This document shows positions 33,506-42,553 of a DNA stretch of 64,000 nt, one piece after another; positions within the stretch are counted from its first letter, which is position 1; each line of letters begins with the position of its first letter. Location of the stretch: assembly GCA_900759715.1 (NCBI GenBank), contig CAAEXF010000135.1:12008-76007 (forward strand), in the 5' to 3' direction. The notes beneath the pieces were generated by a model. The model was not told the origin of the DNA, made no database searches, and saw only the letters and a program-made list of their open reading frames with translations. A program made the position numbers and the translations under genes. The DNA is from Clostridium_AM sp900759715 (GTDB lineage Bacteria > Bacillota > Clostridia > Clostridiales > Clostridiaceae).

Positions 33506-33824
33506 TATAGGGTTACTAGACCGAAAGTTAACTTATACACTAAAATTTATTGGTAACATTTTCAGAGGACAGAGTACAGAGGACAATTGACAGTGAAGGT
33601 GAGTTTTCTTCCTTACGTCTGAAAACTAATTTATTTTTTTCAGGCTTGTTTTGCTAAAGCAAAACATCGCTACTTATATAAATTTAAAGATTTTTCGTAG
33701 TGTAACGTAGAAAAATCCTCCTTCATTGTCCACTGTCAATTGTCAATTATTCATCCATATTTTATCGTAAAAATTACCAAATTAGATTACAGCATAAATT
33801 AACTTATGAGTTAGGAACCCTATA
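33506..33824. repeat. MITE-like palindromic repeat, copy 2
   Basis: This 319-bp element has matching ends TATAGGGTT (33506-33514) and AACCCTATA (33816-33824). Inside, each end carries TTTATTGGTAA-like and AGAGGACA/CAATTGAC-like stretches. The core is the reverse complement of copy 1 at 14879-15121, with the same hairpins and conserved segments such as GACGTAAGGAAGAAAACT (reverse strand here). It lacks about 50 bases present in copy 1. There is no open frame. It fills the gap between aminopeptidase P and the MFS gene. Confidence 0.75.
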
Positions 33825-33957
33825 AAGCTAAGCAAAATCAACAGTATATTTTGTTTTAGCATAGATAACAATAATAAAGCATTGTAATTATAAGAGTTTG
33901 AGTAACAATGGTAAGAAATTAACAAAATTGTTCTTTAAAAAATATATACTTATGTAT

Positions 33958-33986
33958 TTGCAGGTGAATATACACTATGATATAAT
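33958..33986 (+). promoter_or_regulatory. Sigma-A promoter of the MFS gene
   Basis: TTGCAG (33958-33963), a 17-bp spacer and TATAAT (33981-33986) lie 41 bp upstream of the start codon. Confidence 0.7.
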
Positions 33987-34027
33987 TATACAAGCTATAA
34001 AATTTATATTATTAGAGGTGAATATTA

Positions 34028-35368
34028 ATGAGTAGTATTTCGAATAGGATTGAAAGATTGCCAGTTACACCAATGCTTTGGAGAGTGTTGCTTTTAACAG
34101 GTATTGGCTGGCTATTTGACGCCATGGATCAAGGGATGGTATCTGGTGTTATGGCTGCAATCGGCAAATCGTGGAAGCTTACTCCCGCTGATTTAGGTCT
34201 ACTCGGCAGTGCTTCAGCGGTGGGAATGGCTATTGGTGCCGCTGTTGCTGGGATGGTGGCTGACAAATGGGGCAGAAGAACGGTTGTTACGTTTACTCTT
34301 GTGCTATACGGGGTAGCTAGCGCCCTATCTGGGCTTGCTACTAACTTTACCATGTTATTGTTTTTCCGATTTTTAACGGGATTAGGTTTGGGTGGAGAGC
34401 TGCCAGCAGCATCTACTTTGGTTAGTGAATTTTCACCTGCTAAAGCTCGTGGTAGAATGGTTGTTCTGTTAGAGAGTTTCTGGGCCTGGGGATGGATAGT
34501 TGCTGCTTTAATCGCTTACCTTTTAATTCCGGTTTATGGTTGGCGTATTGGATTCTTCTTAGGAGGAATACCGGCACTATATGCAGCTTATCTGAGAAGA
34601 AATATCCCAGAGTCTCCTCGATACTTGGAACAAAAAGGGCGTTTTGAAGAAGCAAATGAGATTGTAGCTAAAATGGAACAACAGGCCGGAGTAAGCTATA
34701 AAAAAGAAACTGTAGTCAACGAGCCTGAAGAGAAGAAAAGCAGTAGTATTAGCATTTTTGATCTATGGTCTCCAGCTTATGCTAGGCGTACCTTTGTGCT
34801 GTGGATTCTATGGTTAGGTATTAATTTTGGCTATTACGGGTTTGTTTTATGGACTCCGACTCTCCTTGTAGGTAAAGGCTTCAGTTTAGTAAAGGGTTTT
34901 GAATTTACATTAATTATGAGCATTGCTCAATTACCTGGATATTACAGTGCAGCTTATCTGATAGAAAAAATTGGCCGTAAATTCGTTTTAGTAGTTTACT
35001 TAGCGGGTACCGCCCTATCAGCGTATCTATATGGTCAAGCGGCATCCGTAACTACTGTTCTTATTTTTGGCTGTCTACTTTATTTTTTCAGCCTTGGAGC
35101 TTGGGGTGCGGTATATGCATATACGCCAGAAGTTTATCCTACAAGAGTTAGAGGCAGTGGAGCAGGTTGGGCAGCTGCTGTTGGCCGTATTGGTGCAATT
35201 GCCGCCCCTTACATCGTTGGGTTGGTATATCAGACTAAAGGTAAACAGGGTGGTTTCACTTATGTCTTTCTTATGCTAACTGTAGTGTTTGCATTGGTAG
35301 CAATAGTAGTTGCTTTAGCGGGTGTTGAAACTAAAGGTCAAACTCTTGACGAAATCAATGTGGTTTAA
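34028..35368 (+). CDS. MFS transporter
   Basis: A 446-residue proton-linked transporter with about 12 membrane segments. The motif-A loop between helices 2 and 3 reads GMVADKWGRRTVV. FRFLTGLGLGGELPAASTLV and the helix 6-7 PESPRYLEQKGRFEEA motif place it in the sugar/aromatic-acid/niacin group (SP, AAHS or NiaP-like). The second half has YTPEVYPTRVRGSGAGWA, a hallmark of the same group. The base composition is slightly more GC-rich than its neighbours. The gene has its own promoter and a strong terminator, so it is monocistronic. The substrate cannot be assigned. Confidence 0.85.
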   Translation: MSSISNRIERLPVTPMLWRVLLLTGIGWLFDAMDQGMVSGVMAAIGKSWKLTPADLGLLGSASAVGMAIGAAVAGMVADKWGRRTVVTFTLVLYGVASALSGLATNFTMLLFFRFLTGLGLGGELPAASTLVSEFSPAKARGRMVVLLESFWAWGWIVAALIAYLLIPVYGWRIGFFLGGIPALYAAYLRRNIPESPRYLEQKGRFEEANEIVAKMEQQAGVSYKKETVVNEPEEKKSSSISIFDLWSPAYARRTFVLWILWLGINFGYYGFVLWTPTLLVGKGFSLVKGFEFTLIMSIAQLPGYYSAAYLIEKIGRKFVLVVYLAGTALSAYLYGQAASVTTVLIFGCLLYFFSLGAWGAVYAYTPEVYPTRVRGSGAGWAAAVGRIGAIAAPYIVGLVYQTKGKQGGFTYVFLMLTVVFALVAIVVALAGVETKGQTLDEINVV

Positions 35369-35400
35369 TTGTAATAGTGAAATAACTCTAATGCAGTTTA

Positions 35401-35442
35401 AAAAGCAGGTGCAAGAATTAAATGATTCTTGTGCCTGCTTTT
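35401..35442 (+). terminator. Terminator of the MFS gene
   Basis: AAAAGCAGGTGCAAGAAT pairs with ATTCTTGTGCCTGCTTTT with two wobble pairs and a 6-base loop, followed by TT. The stem resembles the one at 60206-60250. Confidence 0.85.
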
Positions 35443-35871
35443 TTAAAGTATAAGAAATTATAATTTTTTTATACTTTATGTGTTTTAATTATATAATTTT
35501 AACTACTTTTATTATTTTTAAATGGTGAAATTAAAGTGGTTATTATTCCTAAAGAAGAGAAATTAAAATGGGTTATATAAACAATAGTGTTAGCTTTTAT
35601 AACAGTGCTCATTAATTGTACAAAAGTATTTACGAACCACATATTTACATAAAATGTGATATTAGTATAGAATTTTTATTGGAACCATAATATAGAATTG
35701 TAGTTTTATTTTAGAAAATTTATCTTTAAATTTATAAATTGGAATATAATCTTTTTGCTTAAAAGTTGAGACAAGAATTTTATGTCATATTATATTGGCA
35801 GATGCTTGTTTACATCATAATATTAAAATCTATAACAATGCAAAAATTTGAAAGAAAGAGGAAAAGGAAGC
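35443..35871. other. AT-rich region upstream of the metal-uptake operon
   Basis: There is no gene here and I recognise no cobalamin, Ni/Co or other riboswitch. The transcription start of the operon should lie here, but several TATAAT-like sites make a choice unsafe. Confidence 0.4.
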
Positions 35872-36894
35872 ATGTTGAAAATAAAGTCACCAAATGTGTA
35901 TACGTTTAAGATTTTCGGTCTTGTAATTATTCTTATAGTAATCATCATAACTTCTTTCCAACTAGGACGATATCCTATCTCAACAAAAGATCTTCTTGCT
36001 ATTCTGGCCTCCAAATTCTATCCTATTAATCATTTTTGGACGGATCAAACTGAAGCTATTATCTTTAATGTCCGTCTGCCACGCATTATTTTGGCTTGTC
36101 TGGTAGGGTGTTGTCTTTCTGCTGCAGGAGCATCCTATCAGGGAATTTTTCAAAATCCGATGGCGGCACCGGATGTTTTAGGAGCTTCAGCCGGTGCTGC
36201 CTTTGGTGCAGCATTAGCTATCTTATGTTATGGAAACAGCCAGATGATTACAATCAGTGCCTTTTGTTTCGGGCTGCTTTCTGTTGCTCTGGTTTACTTC
36301 ATCGGCAAGAGGGCTAAGGGCAAAAATATATTGGGATTAATCCTATCAGGAATTATGGTCGGATCACTTTTTTCAGCAGGAACCTCTTATATCAAATTGG
36401 TTGCAGACATCAATGATCAGCTTCCTCTTATCACATATTGGTTAATAGGTAGTCTTGCGGGAGCTAAAATGAGCCAGGTTAAATTTGTAATTATTCCTAT
36501 GGCAGTAGGCCTTATTGTTCTGTTCCTTTCAAAATGGCAGCTAAATGTTCTCACCATGGGTGATGATGAGGCAAGAACTATGGGTGTAAATGCCAGGAGA
36601 ATTCGTCTGATTGTTATTATTTTTGCCACTATGATAACAGCAGCCAGCGTATCAGTCAGCGGCATAATTGGATGGGTAGGTTTGGTTATACCTCATCTGG
36701 CACGAAAAGTTGTAGGAAACAATTATAAACATCTGATGCCTGCTTCTATGTTACTCGGGGCGATTTTTCTCCTGTTAGTAGATGATGTTTCAAGGAACTT
36801 GCTGGCTGTAGAAATTCCGCTGGGCATCCTTACTGCATTTATTGGAGCACCTTTTTTCATCTATCTTATTACAAGAAAGGAGGAAACATATTGA
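35872..36894 (+). CDS. FecCD-family ABC transporter permease
   Basis: The product has 340 residues and about 9-10 membrane segments. NVRLPRIILACLVGCCLSAA, then GASYQGIFQNPMAAPDVLGA and SAGAAFGAAL, are the BtuC/FecD coupling region. SGIIGWVGLVIPHLARKVVG is the conserved loop before the last helices. It moves iron-siderophore, heme, cobalamin or a related chelate through the membrane. The start at 35872 follows an AGGAAAAGGAAG site. It heads a six-gene operon and overlaps the ATPase start by 4 bases. Confidence 0.9.
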   Translation: MLKIKSPNVYTFKIFGLVIILIVIIITSFQLGRYPISTKDLLAILASKFYPINHFWTDQTEAIIFNVRLPRIILACLVGCCLSAAGASYQGIFQNPMAAPDVLGASAGAAFGAALAILCYGNSQMITISAFCFGLLSVALVYFIGKRAKGKNILGLILSGIMVGSLFSAGTSYIKLVADINDQLPLITYWLIGSLAGAKMSQVKFVIIPMAVGLIVLFLSKWQLNVLTMGDDEARTMGVNARRIRLIVIIFATMITAASVSVSGIIGWVGLVIPHLARKVVGNNYKHLMPASMLLGAIFLLLVDDVSRNLLAVEIPLGILTAFIGAPFFIYLITRKEETY

Positions 36895-37670
36895 GTATTG
36901 AAGTATCCAAGCTTTCTTTTAGCTATGGAGATCATCTGATCTTTGATGACATTAGTTTTACAGCTTATGATAATCAGTTGTTATCCATTATAGGATCAAA
37001 TGGAGCAGGAAAAAGTACAATGTTTCGCTGCATACTTGGCTTATTAAATGGCTACAAAGGAAAAGTTCTTTTTAATGGCATTGATATTAAAGGTCTTAGT
37101 GCAAAGGAAATGGCCAAGCTAGTTGCTTATATTCCTCAATCTCATTATCCATCCTTTAATTTCAGTGTTTTTGATATGGTGCTTATGGGTACCACTACTC
37201 AGGTCTCTAGCATAGCAAGCCCGGGGAAAAAACAGATTAAGCTTGCTTTGGCAGCTTTAGAGAGAATGGGGATTGAGCATCTGAAAAACAGGGGCTACAC
37301 TCATATAAGTGGTGGTGAAAGGCAGCTTGTTTTGATTGCTCGTGCATTGGTACAGGAGGCCAAAGTTCTAATTATGGATGAACCTACAGCAAATTTGGAC
37401 TTTGGTAATCAGGTTCGTGTTATGAGTGAAATAAAATCTCTAACGAGAGATGGGTATACTATTATTCAATCAACACACAATCCAGAACAAGCTTTTCAGT
37501 TTTCAGATGCTGTACTAGCACTTAAAAATGGAAAGATACTGGCAAGTGGCGCACCTACTGATATTTTCACAGAACCACTGATTCAAACACTATATGGTAT
37601 AGACGTTGAAATGCAGACTTTATACGGAGGTAAGGTAAAAGTTTGTATACCAAAATGCGTTATTTCTTAA
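36891..37670 (+). CDS. FecE/BtuD-type ABC transporter ATPase
   Basis: The 259-residue ATP-binding subunit partners the permease at 35872. Walker A is GSNGAGKST, the Q-loop YIPQSHYPSF, the signature is HISGGERQLVLIARAL (SGGE), Walker B is VLIMDEPTANLD, and the switch His is in QSTHNP. The start is TTG, translationally coupled through overlap with the permease TGA; AAGGAGG lies just upstream. The C-terminal 30 residues form the small extension usual in this subfamily. Confidence 0.92.
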   Translation: MSIEVSKLSFSYGDHLIFDDISFTAYDNQLLSIIGSNGAGKSTMFRCILGLLNGYKGKVLFNGIDIKGLSAKEMAKLVAYIPQSHYPSFNFSVFDMVLMGTTTQVSSIASPGKKQIKLALAALERMGIEHLKNRGYTHISGGERQLVLIARALVQEAKVLIMDEPTANLDFGNQVRVMSEIKSLTRDGYTIIQSTHNPEQAFQFSDAVLALKNGKILASGAPTDIFTEPLIQTLYGIDVEMQTLYGGKVKVCIPKCVIS

Positions 37671-37730
37671 AAGCTATGACTATTCTTGATATGGTCTTAA
37701 TTATACTTTAGTTATTTAGGGGGAATTAAA

Positions 37731-38807
37731 ATGAAAAAGAAAAAACTCTTCGCAGCTCTGTTAGCGCTTTGTCTTATGATATCTACGCTAGCTGGTTGCA
37801 GCAAAAGCACTGCGCAGGCTAATAAGAGTGAAAGTGTTGCTTTTACAGACTCTGCAGGACGCCAGGTAAAACTTCCAGCAAAGATTACCAAGATTGCAGC
37901 ATCTGGTTCTCTTGCTCAAATTGTACTTTTTGCTTTGGCTCCCGATATGCTTGTAGGAGTATCAGACAAATGGTCCGCAGAATCTAAAAAGTATCTGGAT
38001 TCAAAATATTACAATCTTCCTGTACTTGGACAGTTTTATGGTGGCAAAAACTTGAATATTGAAGAAATTGCCAAAGTTAATCCTCAGGTTGTTATTGATG
38101 TTGGAGAAGCTAAATCTACCATTGTGGAAGATATGAATAGTATCTCAAGCAAGGTCAATATTCCAACTATACATATTGATGCAACCACAGCTACTATGCC
38201 TGAGGCTTATAGAACACTTGGTAAACTACTGGGCAGAGAAGCACAAGGAGAAGCTCTAGCACAGTATTGTGAACAAACCTATAAAAAAAACCAGGATATT
38301 ATGAATGCTGTAGGTGAGAATGACAAGGTTAAAGTTCTATATTGCTCCGGTAATGACGGTCTTAGTGTACTTGCAAAAGGTTCTTTCCATGCCGAGATTT
38401 TGGATAAGGTTAGTAATAATGTTGCTGTTCTTAAAAAGTTCTCCAGTAAGGGAAGTGGAGATCCAGTGGATATGGAGCAGATTGCACTATGGAATCCTGA
38501 TGTGATTATTTTTGCTCCAGGCAGCATTTACAGCACTGTGGCAGGTAACCCAGCATGGCAGAAACTTAATGCAATTAAAAATGGCAAATACTACGAAGTG
38601 CCAAATGGTCTATATAATTGGATGGGTAATCCGCCATCAGTAAATCGTTATATGGGAATGATCTGGATTACTCAGTTATTATATCCAGAAAAAGCTCAGT
38701 ATGATGTTTATAAGGAAGCAGCAAAATATTATGAATTATTTTATCACTGCAAGCTGACAGAAGATCAGTATAAAGCTTTGGTAGGAAATTCTTTGCTCAA
38801 AAAATAA
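37731..38807 (+). CDS. Substrate-binding lipoprotein of the metal-chelate ABC transporter
   Basis: The product has 358 residues with a lipoprotein signal MKKKKLFAALLALCLMISTL and lipobox LAGC at residue 23. It then shows the FecB/BtuF fold: FTDSAGRQVKLPAKITKIAA, QFYGGKNLNIEEIAKVNPQV and a C-terminal lobe ending in a short helix. It is anchored to the outer face of the membrane and hands the chelate to the permease. It follows the ATPase by 60 bp and ends at a hairpin, so later genes may be expressed at a lower level. Confidence 0.9.
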   Translation: MKKKKLFAALLALCLMISTLAGCSKSTAQANKSESVAFTDSAGRQVKLPAKITKIAASGSLAQIVLFALAPDMLVGVSDKWSAESKKYLDSKYYNLPVLGQFYGGKNLNIEEIAKVNPQVVIDVGEAKSTIVEDMNSISSKVNIPTIHIDATTATMPEAYRTLGKLLGREAQGEALAQYCEQTYKKNQDIMNAVGENDKVKVLYCSGNDGLSVLAKGSFHAEILDKVSNNVAVLKKFSSKGSGDPVDMEQIALWNPDVIIFAPGSIYSTVAGNPAWQKLNAIKNGKYYEVPNGLYNWMGNPPSVNRYMGMIWITQLLYPEKAQYDVYKEAAKYYELFYHCKLTEDQYKALVGNSLLKK

Positions 38808-38820
38808 TATCTAAAATAAC

Positions 38821-38861
38821 AAGAATAACAAAATTATGTGATATCATGATTTTGTTATTCT
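38821..38861 (+). terminator. Intra-operon hairpin
   Basis: AAGAATAACAAAAT pairs with ATTTTGTTATTCTT, with ATG/CAT extending the stem past a mismatch. The T-run after it is poor, so it may attenuate or stabilise the transcript between the transporter genes and the GTPase genes. Confidence 0.55.
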
Positions 38862-38886
38862 TATTACTTATATGAGGAGGATTGAA

Positions 38887-39579
38887 ATGAAACTTATAAC
38901 TGTTGCTGGACCGCCATCTTCAGGAAAAACCTCTGTTATTTTAAAGCTGATTGAATGTATGGACATGCCGAAGGGAAGCGTTGGAGTTGTAAAATTCGAT
39001 TGCCTTACTTCCTTTGATAATCTACGATATATTGAAGCAGACATCCCTATAGAGATTGGGTTTTCTGGAAAGATATGTCCCGACCATTATTTTGTTAGTA
39101 ATATTGAAGATGCTGTGCAGTGGGGAGTACAATCCGGCTTTGATATGATGATAACAGAGAGTGCTGGTCTATGTAATCGGTGTTCACCTTACATTAAAGG
39201 TATACTTTCAGTGTGTGTAATAGATAATCTGTCAGGCATAAACACTCCACGAAAGATAGGTCCTATGGTGAGATTTGCTGATATCATAGTAGTAACAAAG
39301 GGTGATATTGTTTCTCAGGCAGAACGTGAAGTATTTGCTTTTAATATAAAACAGATTAATTCATCTGCAAAGATTGTATTTGTTAACGGTATTACTGGGC
39401 AGGGTACATTTTTGCTGTCAAAATATTTGAAGCAAACCAGAGATATTAATACCCTTAAAGATATGAAACTTAAGTTTACAATGCCAGCAGCAATATGTTC
39501 ATATTGCACAGGAGAAACGAAAATAGGAGAATCCTATCAAATGGGAATGATGAAAAAAATGGAGTTTAAAAAGATATGA
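38887..39579 (+). CDS. HypB/CobW-like P-loop protein
   Basis: The 230-residue P-loop NTPase starts MKLITVAGPPSSGKTSVILK (Walker A). It has a cysteine pair in SAGLCNRCSPY at about residue 95, a possible Walker B-like IIVVTKGD nucleotide-base motif (TKGD), and a C-terminal CSYCTGE. This resembles HypB and related GTPases that deliver nickel or other metals. The start at 38887 has AGGAGG six bases upstream. It overlaps the next gene by 4 bases, so the two proteins are made together. A role in metal delivery is inferred. Confidence 0.7.
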   Translation: MKLITVAGPPSSGKTSVILKLIECMDMPKGSVGVVKFDCLTSFDNLRYIEADIPIEIGFSGKICPDHYFVSNIEDAVQWGVQSGFDMMITESAGLCNRCSPYIKGILSVCVIDNLSGINTPRKIGPMVRFADIIVVTKGDIVSQAEREVFAFNIKQINSSAKIVFVNGITGQGTFLLSKYLKQTRDINTLKDMKLKFTMPAAICSYCTGETKIGESYQMGMMKKMEFKKI

Positions 39580-40595
39580 CAATGGAAGAATTAATGAATT
39601 ACATAAACCAAAAAAATCTTGAGGAAGTAATAGAGACATACCCTATTGCGGCAGATTTTCTTGCCAATTTTCGTTTGGATGCTATTCCAAAGAAACGTCC
39701 ACTATTTCAGGTACTTGAAGAAGCAGACGAAGAAATTTTAAATGAATTTGGCTTGGACAGACATAGTATTTTGATGAACTTTTGTGAGTTTCTTCAAACT
39801 TTTACACAGACAGAAGCTTTGTCTACCAATGTTTCATCTATAACGATTATAGGAGGCTTTAATAAGTCAAAGGAAGCTGAAAACATCAAACTTACTATTT
39901 GTTCTGGAGAAGTTATAAGCATTGTAGGGCCAACTGGGTCTGGCAAAAGTAGACTTTTAAGTGATATTGAGTGTCTTGCTCAAGGAGACACTCCAACAGG
40001 CAGGCAAGTACTGGTAAATGGGGCGATTGTTGATGAACTTCAGCGTTTTGATATGGAAGGCAAACTGGTGGCACAACTTTCACAAAATATGAATTTTGTC
40101 ATGGATTTGACAGTACGTGAATTTTTAGAGATGCATGCAAAAAGTAGACTAACACCTAACATTGATGAGGTGGTTGAGAAGTGTTTTAAGTGTGCAAATG
40201 ATCTGGCTGGTGAAAAATTTCTTAAAAATACAAAAGTGACTCAGCTAAGTGGTGGCCAATCAAGAGCTTTAATGATCGCAGACACTGCTTATATAAGTAA
40301 ATCACCTATTGTATTAATTGACGAAATTGAAAATGCCGGAATTGACAGGCGTCAGGCTATAGAGCTTTTGGCGAAAAAGGAAAAGATTATTTTGGTTTCC
40401 ACTCATGATCCACTGCTAGCTATTAGTGCAGATAAACGTATTGTTATTAAAAATGGTGGTATATACAAAGTTATAAAAATTTCTGATGCCGAAAAACAAA
40501 GCCTTGCAGCTATTGAAAAGCTTGATAATACATTGATGATGATTCGCAGCAGGCTGCGGGAAGGTGAAATTATAACAGAAGATTTACTTCAGTAG
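39576..40595 (+). CDS. ABC-type ATPase with DUF1858-like N-terminus
   Basis: The product has 339 residues. Residues 1-75 are helical and include IETYPIAADFLANFRLDAIP, which recalls DUF1858 domains without their cysteines. From about 90 comes an ABC ATPase: GPTGSGKSRLL (Walker A), TQLSGGQSRALMIA (signature), IVLIDEIENAGID (Walker B) and VSTHDP (switch His). There is no membrane partner beyond the FecCD-type permease, which has its own ATPase. It could be a soluble energy-coupling or release factor acting with the HypB-like protein. Confidence 0.7.
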   Translation: MTMEELMNYINQKNLEEVIETYPIAADFLANFRLDAIPKKRPLFQVLEEADEEILNEFGLDRHSILMNFCEFLQTFTQTEALSTNVSSITIIGGFNKSKEAENIKLTICSGEVISIVGPTGSGKSRLLSDIECLAQGDTPTGRQVLVNGAIVDELQRFDMEGKLVAQLSQNMNFVMDLTVREFLEMHAKSRLTPNIDEVVEKCFKCANDLAGEKFLKNTKVTQLSGGQSRALMIADTAYISKSPIVLIDEIENAGIDRRQAIELLAKKEKIILVSTHDPLLAISADKRIVIKNGGIYKVIKISDAEKQSLAAIEKLDNTLMMIRSRLREGEIITEDLLQ

Positions 40596-40613
40596 TGAAA
40601 AGGAGAGTATATT

Positions 40614-41372
40614 ATGTGGAAAATATATGATGATTTAATAAATGGAATTCCAGAGGATTTTGTAGTAGATGAACTTATAACTGGAAGTGTAACTTCCTAT
40701 GTTAGAAGTGGAAAGGGATCAGGAATTGCTAGTTTTCGTTCCTATGAAACTAGAATGCCTATGTTTACAAAGAATTTGATTGGATCACCACTGCGTGAGG
40801 TAGCAGCCTGTGCAAAGTCATGGAACTTTGTTGAAGCTTCTATTGGAGTTGCTGCAATAAATGCTTATTATAATAATCCAGAAGTGGCAAGAAAAAATGG
40901 GGTGGAATTTTCAGATTCGAATCGCGTTGAGGATAGGTTATTTGATCCTTTTATTATGTCTCAAAATGATGTAAGAGGTAAAAAAGTTGCTGTGGTTGGA
41001 CATTTTCCGCATTTAGAAAATCTGTTTGAGCCAATATGCGATCTCTCTATCATTGAATGGGAACCAGAAGATGGGGATTATCCTATATCTGCAGCTGAGT
41101 ACTTGTTGCCCGAGTGTGATTATGTTTATATAACTTGTGCATCTATTATGGATAAAACCTTACCTAGAATGCTGGAATTATCAAAGAATGCTAAGCGAGT
41201 TACTATGGTAGGACCTGCAACTCCGCTAGCGCCTGTGCTATTTGATTATGGAGTTGAAGCGCTATCAGGATTTATGATTAAAGATCAGCAGCGTGCCTTT
41301 AGAGTTATTTCAGGTGCTGAAAAAGTAAGAATATACACTACAGGTCAAAAAGTTAACTTCAAAAAAAGTTAA
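40614..41372 (+). CDS. DUF364/DUF4213 protein (putative heavy-metal chelation domain)
   Basis: The product has 252 residues. The N-terminal DUF4213 part (about 1-90) leads into a Rossmann-like DUF364 part (about 120-240): KKVAVVGHFPHLENLFEPIC, YVYITCASIMDKTLPRML and RVTMVGPATPLAPVLFDYGV. The family is annotated as putative heavy-metal chelation and is commonly linked with metal ABC transporters. The reaction is unknown. It is the last gene of the operon, 18 bp after the ATPase, with AAGGAGAG at the start. A strong terminator follows. Confidence 0.8.
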   Translation: MWKIYDDLINGIPEDFVVDELITGSVTSYVRSGKGSGIASFRSYETRMPMFTKNLIGSPLREVAACAKSWNFVEASIGVAAINAYYNNPEVARKNGVEFSDSNRVEDRLFDPFIMSQNDVRGKKVAVVGHFPHLENLFEPICDLSIIEWEPEDGDYPISAAEYLLPECDYVYITCASIMDKTLPRMLELSKNAKRVTMVGPATPLAPVLFDYGVEALSGFMIKDQQRAFRVISGAEKVRIYTTGQKVNFKKS

Positions 41373-41455
41373 AGGCTTGAAACTTATCCATTGAAATATG
41401 GGCCAGTGGTCTTAAGCATTATAAATAAAACTTGAAAAAGATGTAGAAAAACAAT

Positions 41456-41490
41456 AAAACAACATATTTTAGAAAAAAATATGTTGTTTT
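41456..41490 (+). terminator. Terminator of the metal-uptake operon
   Basis: AAAACAACATATTTT pairs perfectly with AAAATATGTTGTTTT over 15 bp with a 5-base loop. It lies 83 bp after the DUF364 stop. Confidence 0.8.
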
Positions 41491-41525
41491 ATAATCAAAT
41501 TAGTGATAGAATATATAATTGGAGT

Positions 41526-41559
41526 CCCTGCTGTGAAAAACACAGCCGTTAGTCCAGGG
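41526..41559 (+). promoter_or_regulatory. S6:S18-binding leader of rpsF
   Basis: CCCTG (41526-41530) pairs with CAGGG (41555-41559). On top is a hairpin CTGTG/CACAG with an A5 loop. The bulge on the 3' side begins CCG (41546-41548). A CCG-containing bulge flanked by a stem and a hairpin is the known autoregulatory site where the S6:S18 complex represses its own mRNA. It ends one base before the rpsF ribosome binding site (GGAGGAGGTG). Confidence 0.8.
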
Positions 41560-41576
41560 GGAGGAGGTGAAATTTA

Positions 41577-41864
41577 ATGAGAAAGTATGAAACTATATTT
41601 ATATTACATCCATCATTAGACGAAGAAGCTGTTAAAGCTAACGTTGAAAAATTTAAGGGTGTAATAGAAAATGGTGGAGGAGTAGTAGATAACGTTGATG
41701 CGTGGGGTAAGAGAAAGCTTGCTTACGAAATAAACAAAATCGGCGAAGGTCACTACACTCTAATAAACTTCAGCGCTGATCCTGAATTACCAAAAGAGTT
41801 AGATAGAGTATTCAGAATTAATGACAGTGTTATAAGACACATAATAGTTAACAATGAAAAATAA
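41577..41864 (+). CDS. rpsF: 30S ribosomal protein S6
   Basis: The 95-residue protein of the small-subunit platform binds 16S rRNA with S18. RKYETIFILHPSLDEEAVKA at the start and the VDAWGKRKLAYEINK and EGHYTLINFSADPE segments are diagnostic. A strong GGAGGAGGTG site precedes it. In most Firmicutes ssb follows directly and rpsR comes third. Here rpsR comes after a 125-bp gap with no ssb. Expression is probably controlled by the S6:S18 leader just upstream. Confidence 0.97.
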   Translation: MRKYETIFILHPSLDEEAVKANVEKFKGVIENGGGVVDNVDAWGKRKLAYEINKIGEGHYTLINFSADPELPKELDRVFRINDSVIRHIIVNNEK

Positions 41865-41989
41865 AGTTAACGATGATATGTCTGAAGCATTTGAAAAAAA
41901 CTGAAAGTTTTAATCGAGAAATATACGAAAAGATATAACTCCAGTAGATGATGGAGTTATTCTATTCCAAAAGGTAAGGAGGGAGAAGC

Positions 41990-42244
41990 ATGGCAGAAAG
42001 AGAAGGCGGAAGAAGATATTCAGGTAAAATGAGAAGAGCAAAAAGAAAAGTTTGTTCTTTTTGTATGGATAAAGCTGAATTCATAGATTACAAAGATATA
42101 AATAAGTTAAGAAAATATGTTACTGAAAAAGGAAAGATTCTTCCAAGAAGAATTTCCGGTACTTGCGCTAAGCATCAAAGATCACTTACAGATGCTATAA
42201 AGAGAGCAAGAAACATAGCATTATTACCATTTACAACAGATTAA
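41990..42244 (+). CDS. rpsR: 30S ribosomal protein S18
   Basis: The 84-residue basic protein forms the S6:S18 heterodimer. RRAKRKVCSFCMDKAEFIDY with a CxxC, and the LRKYVTEKGKILPRRISGTC and HQRSLTDAIKRARNIALLPF parts, identify it. The CSFC pair plus a third Cys mark the zinc-binding type of S18 rather than the cysteine-poor form. GGAGGGAG precedes the ATG. A perfect terminator follows immediately, so the operon ends here. Confidence 0.97.
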   Translation: MAEREGGRRYSGKMRRAKRKVCSFCMDKAEFIDYKDINKLRKYVTEKGKILPRRISGTCAKHQRSLTDAIKRARNIALLPFTTD

Positions 42245-42249
42245 ATCAA

Positions 42250-42284
42250 AAGCTGAAGAATATATGTTAGATATTCTTCAGCTT
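42250..42284 (+). terminator. Terminator of rpsF-rpsR
   Basis: AAGCTGAAGAATAT pairs with ATATTCTTCAGCTT over 14 bp with a 7-base loop, then a run of T. Confidence 0.9.
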
Positions 42285-42553
42285 TTTTTATTATATATAA
42301 ATATCAATATCAAATAGAAGTTACTATAGAAACATCTTTCTATTTTATGATAATCACTAGCCTTTCCAATACAATATAACTTAAGATCTGATATATCAAA
42401 GTAAATCAAGAAGCTTAATTCTAGGCATCATTTCATAAAGCTTTTGACTTAAATGAATAATATTAAAATGTTATCGAGTTTATATTTAAGCAATTGGTAC
42501 AAAATTTATAGACTATTTGATTCATGTTATAGATGGAATAACAATAAAATTAA

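Noticed and set aside
35443..35871. Cobalamin or Ni/Co riboswitch upstream of the uptake operon
   Set aside because: No conserved B12-box or NiCo core bases could be found.
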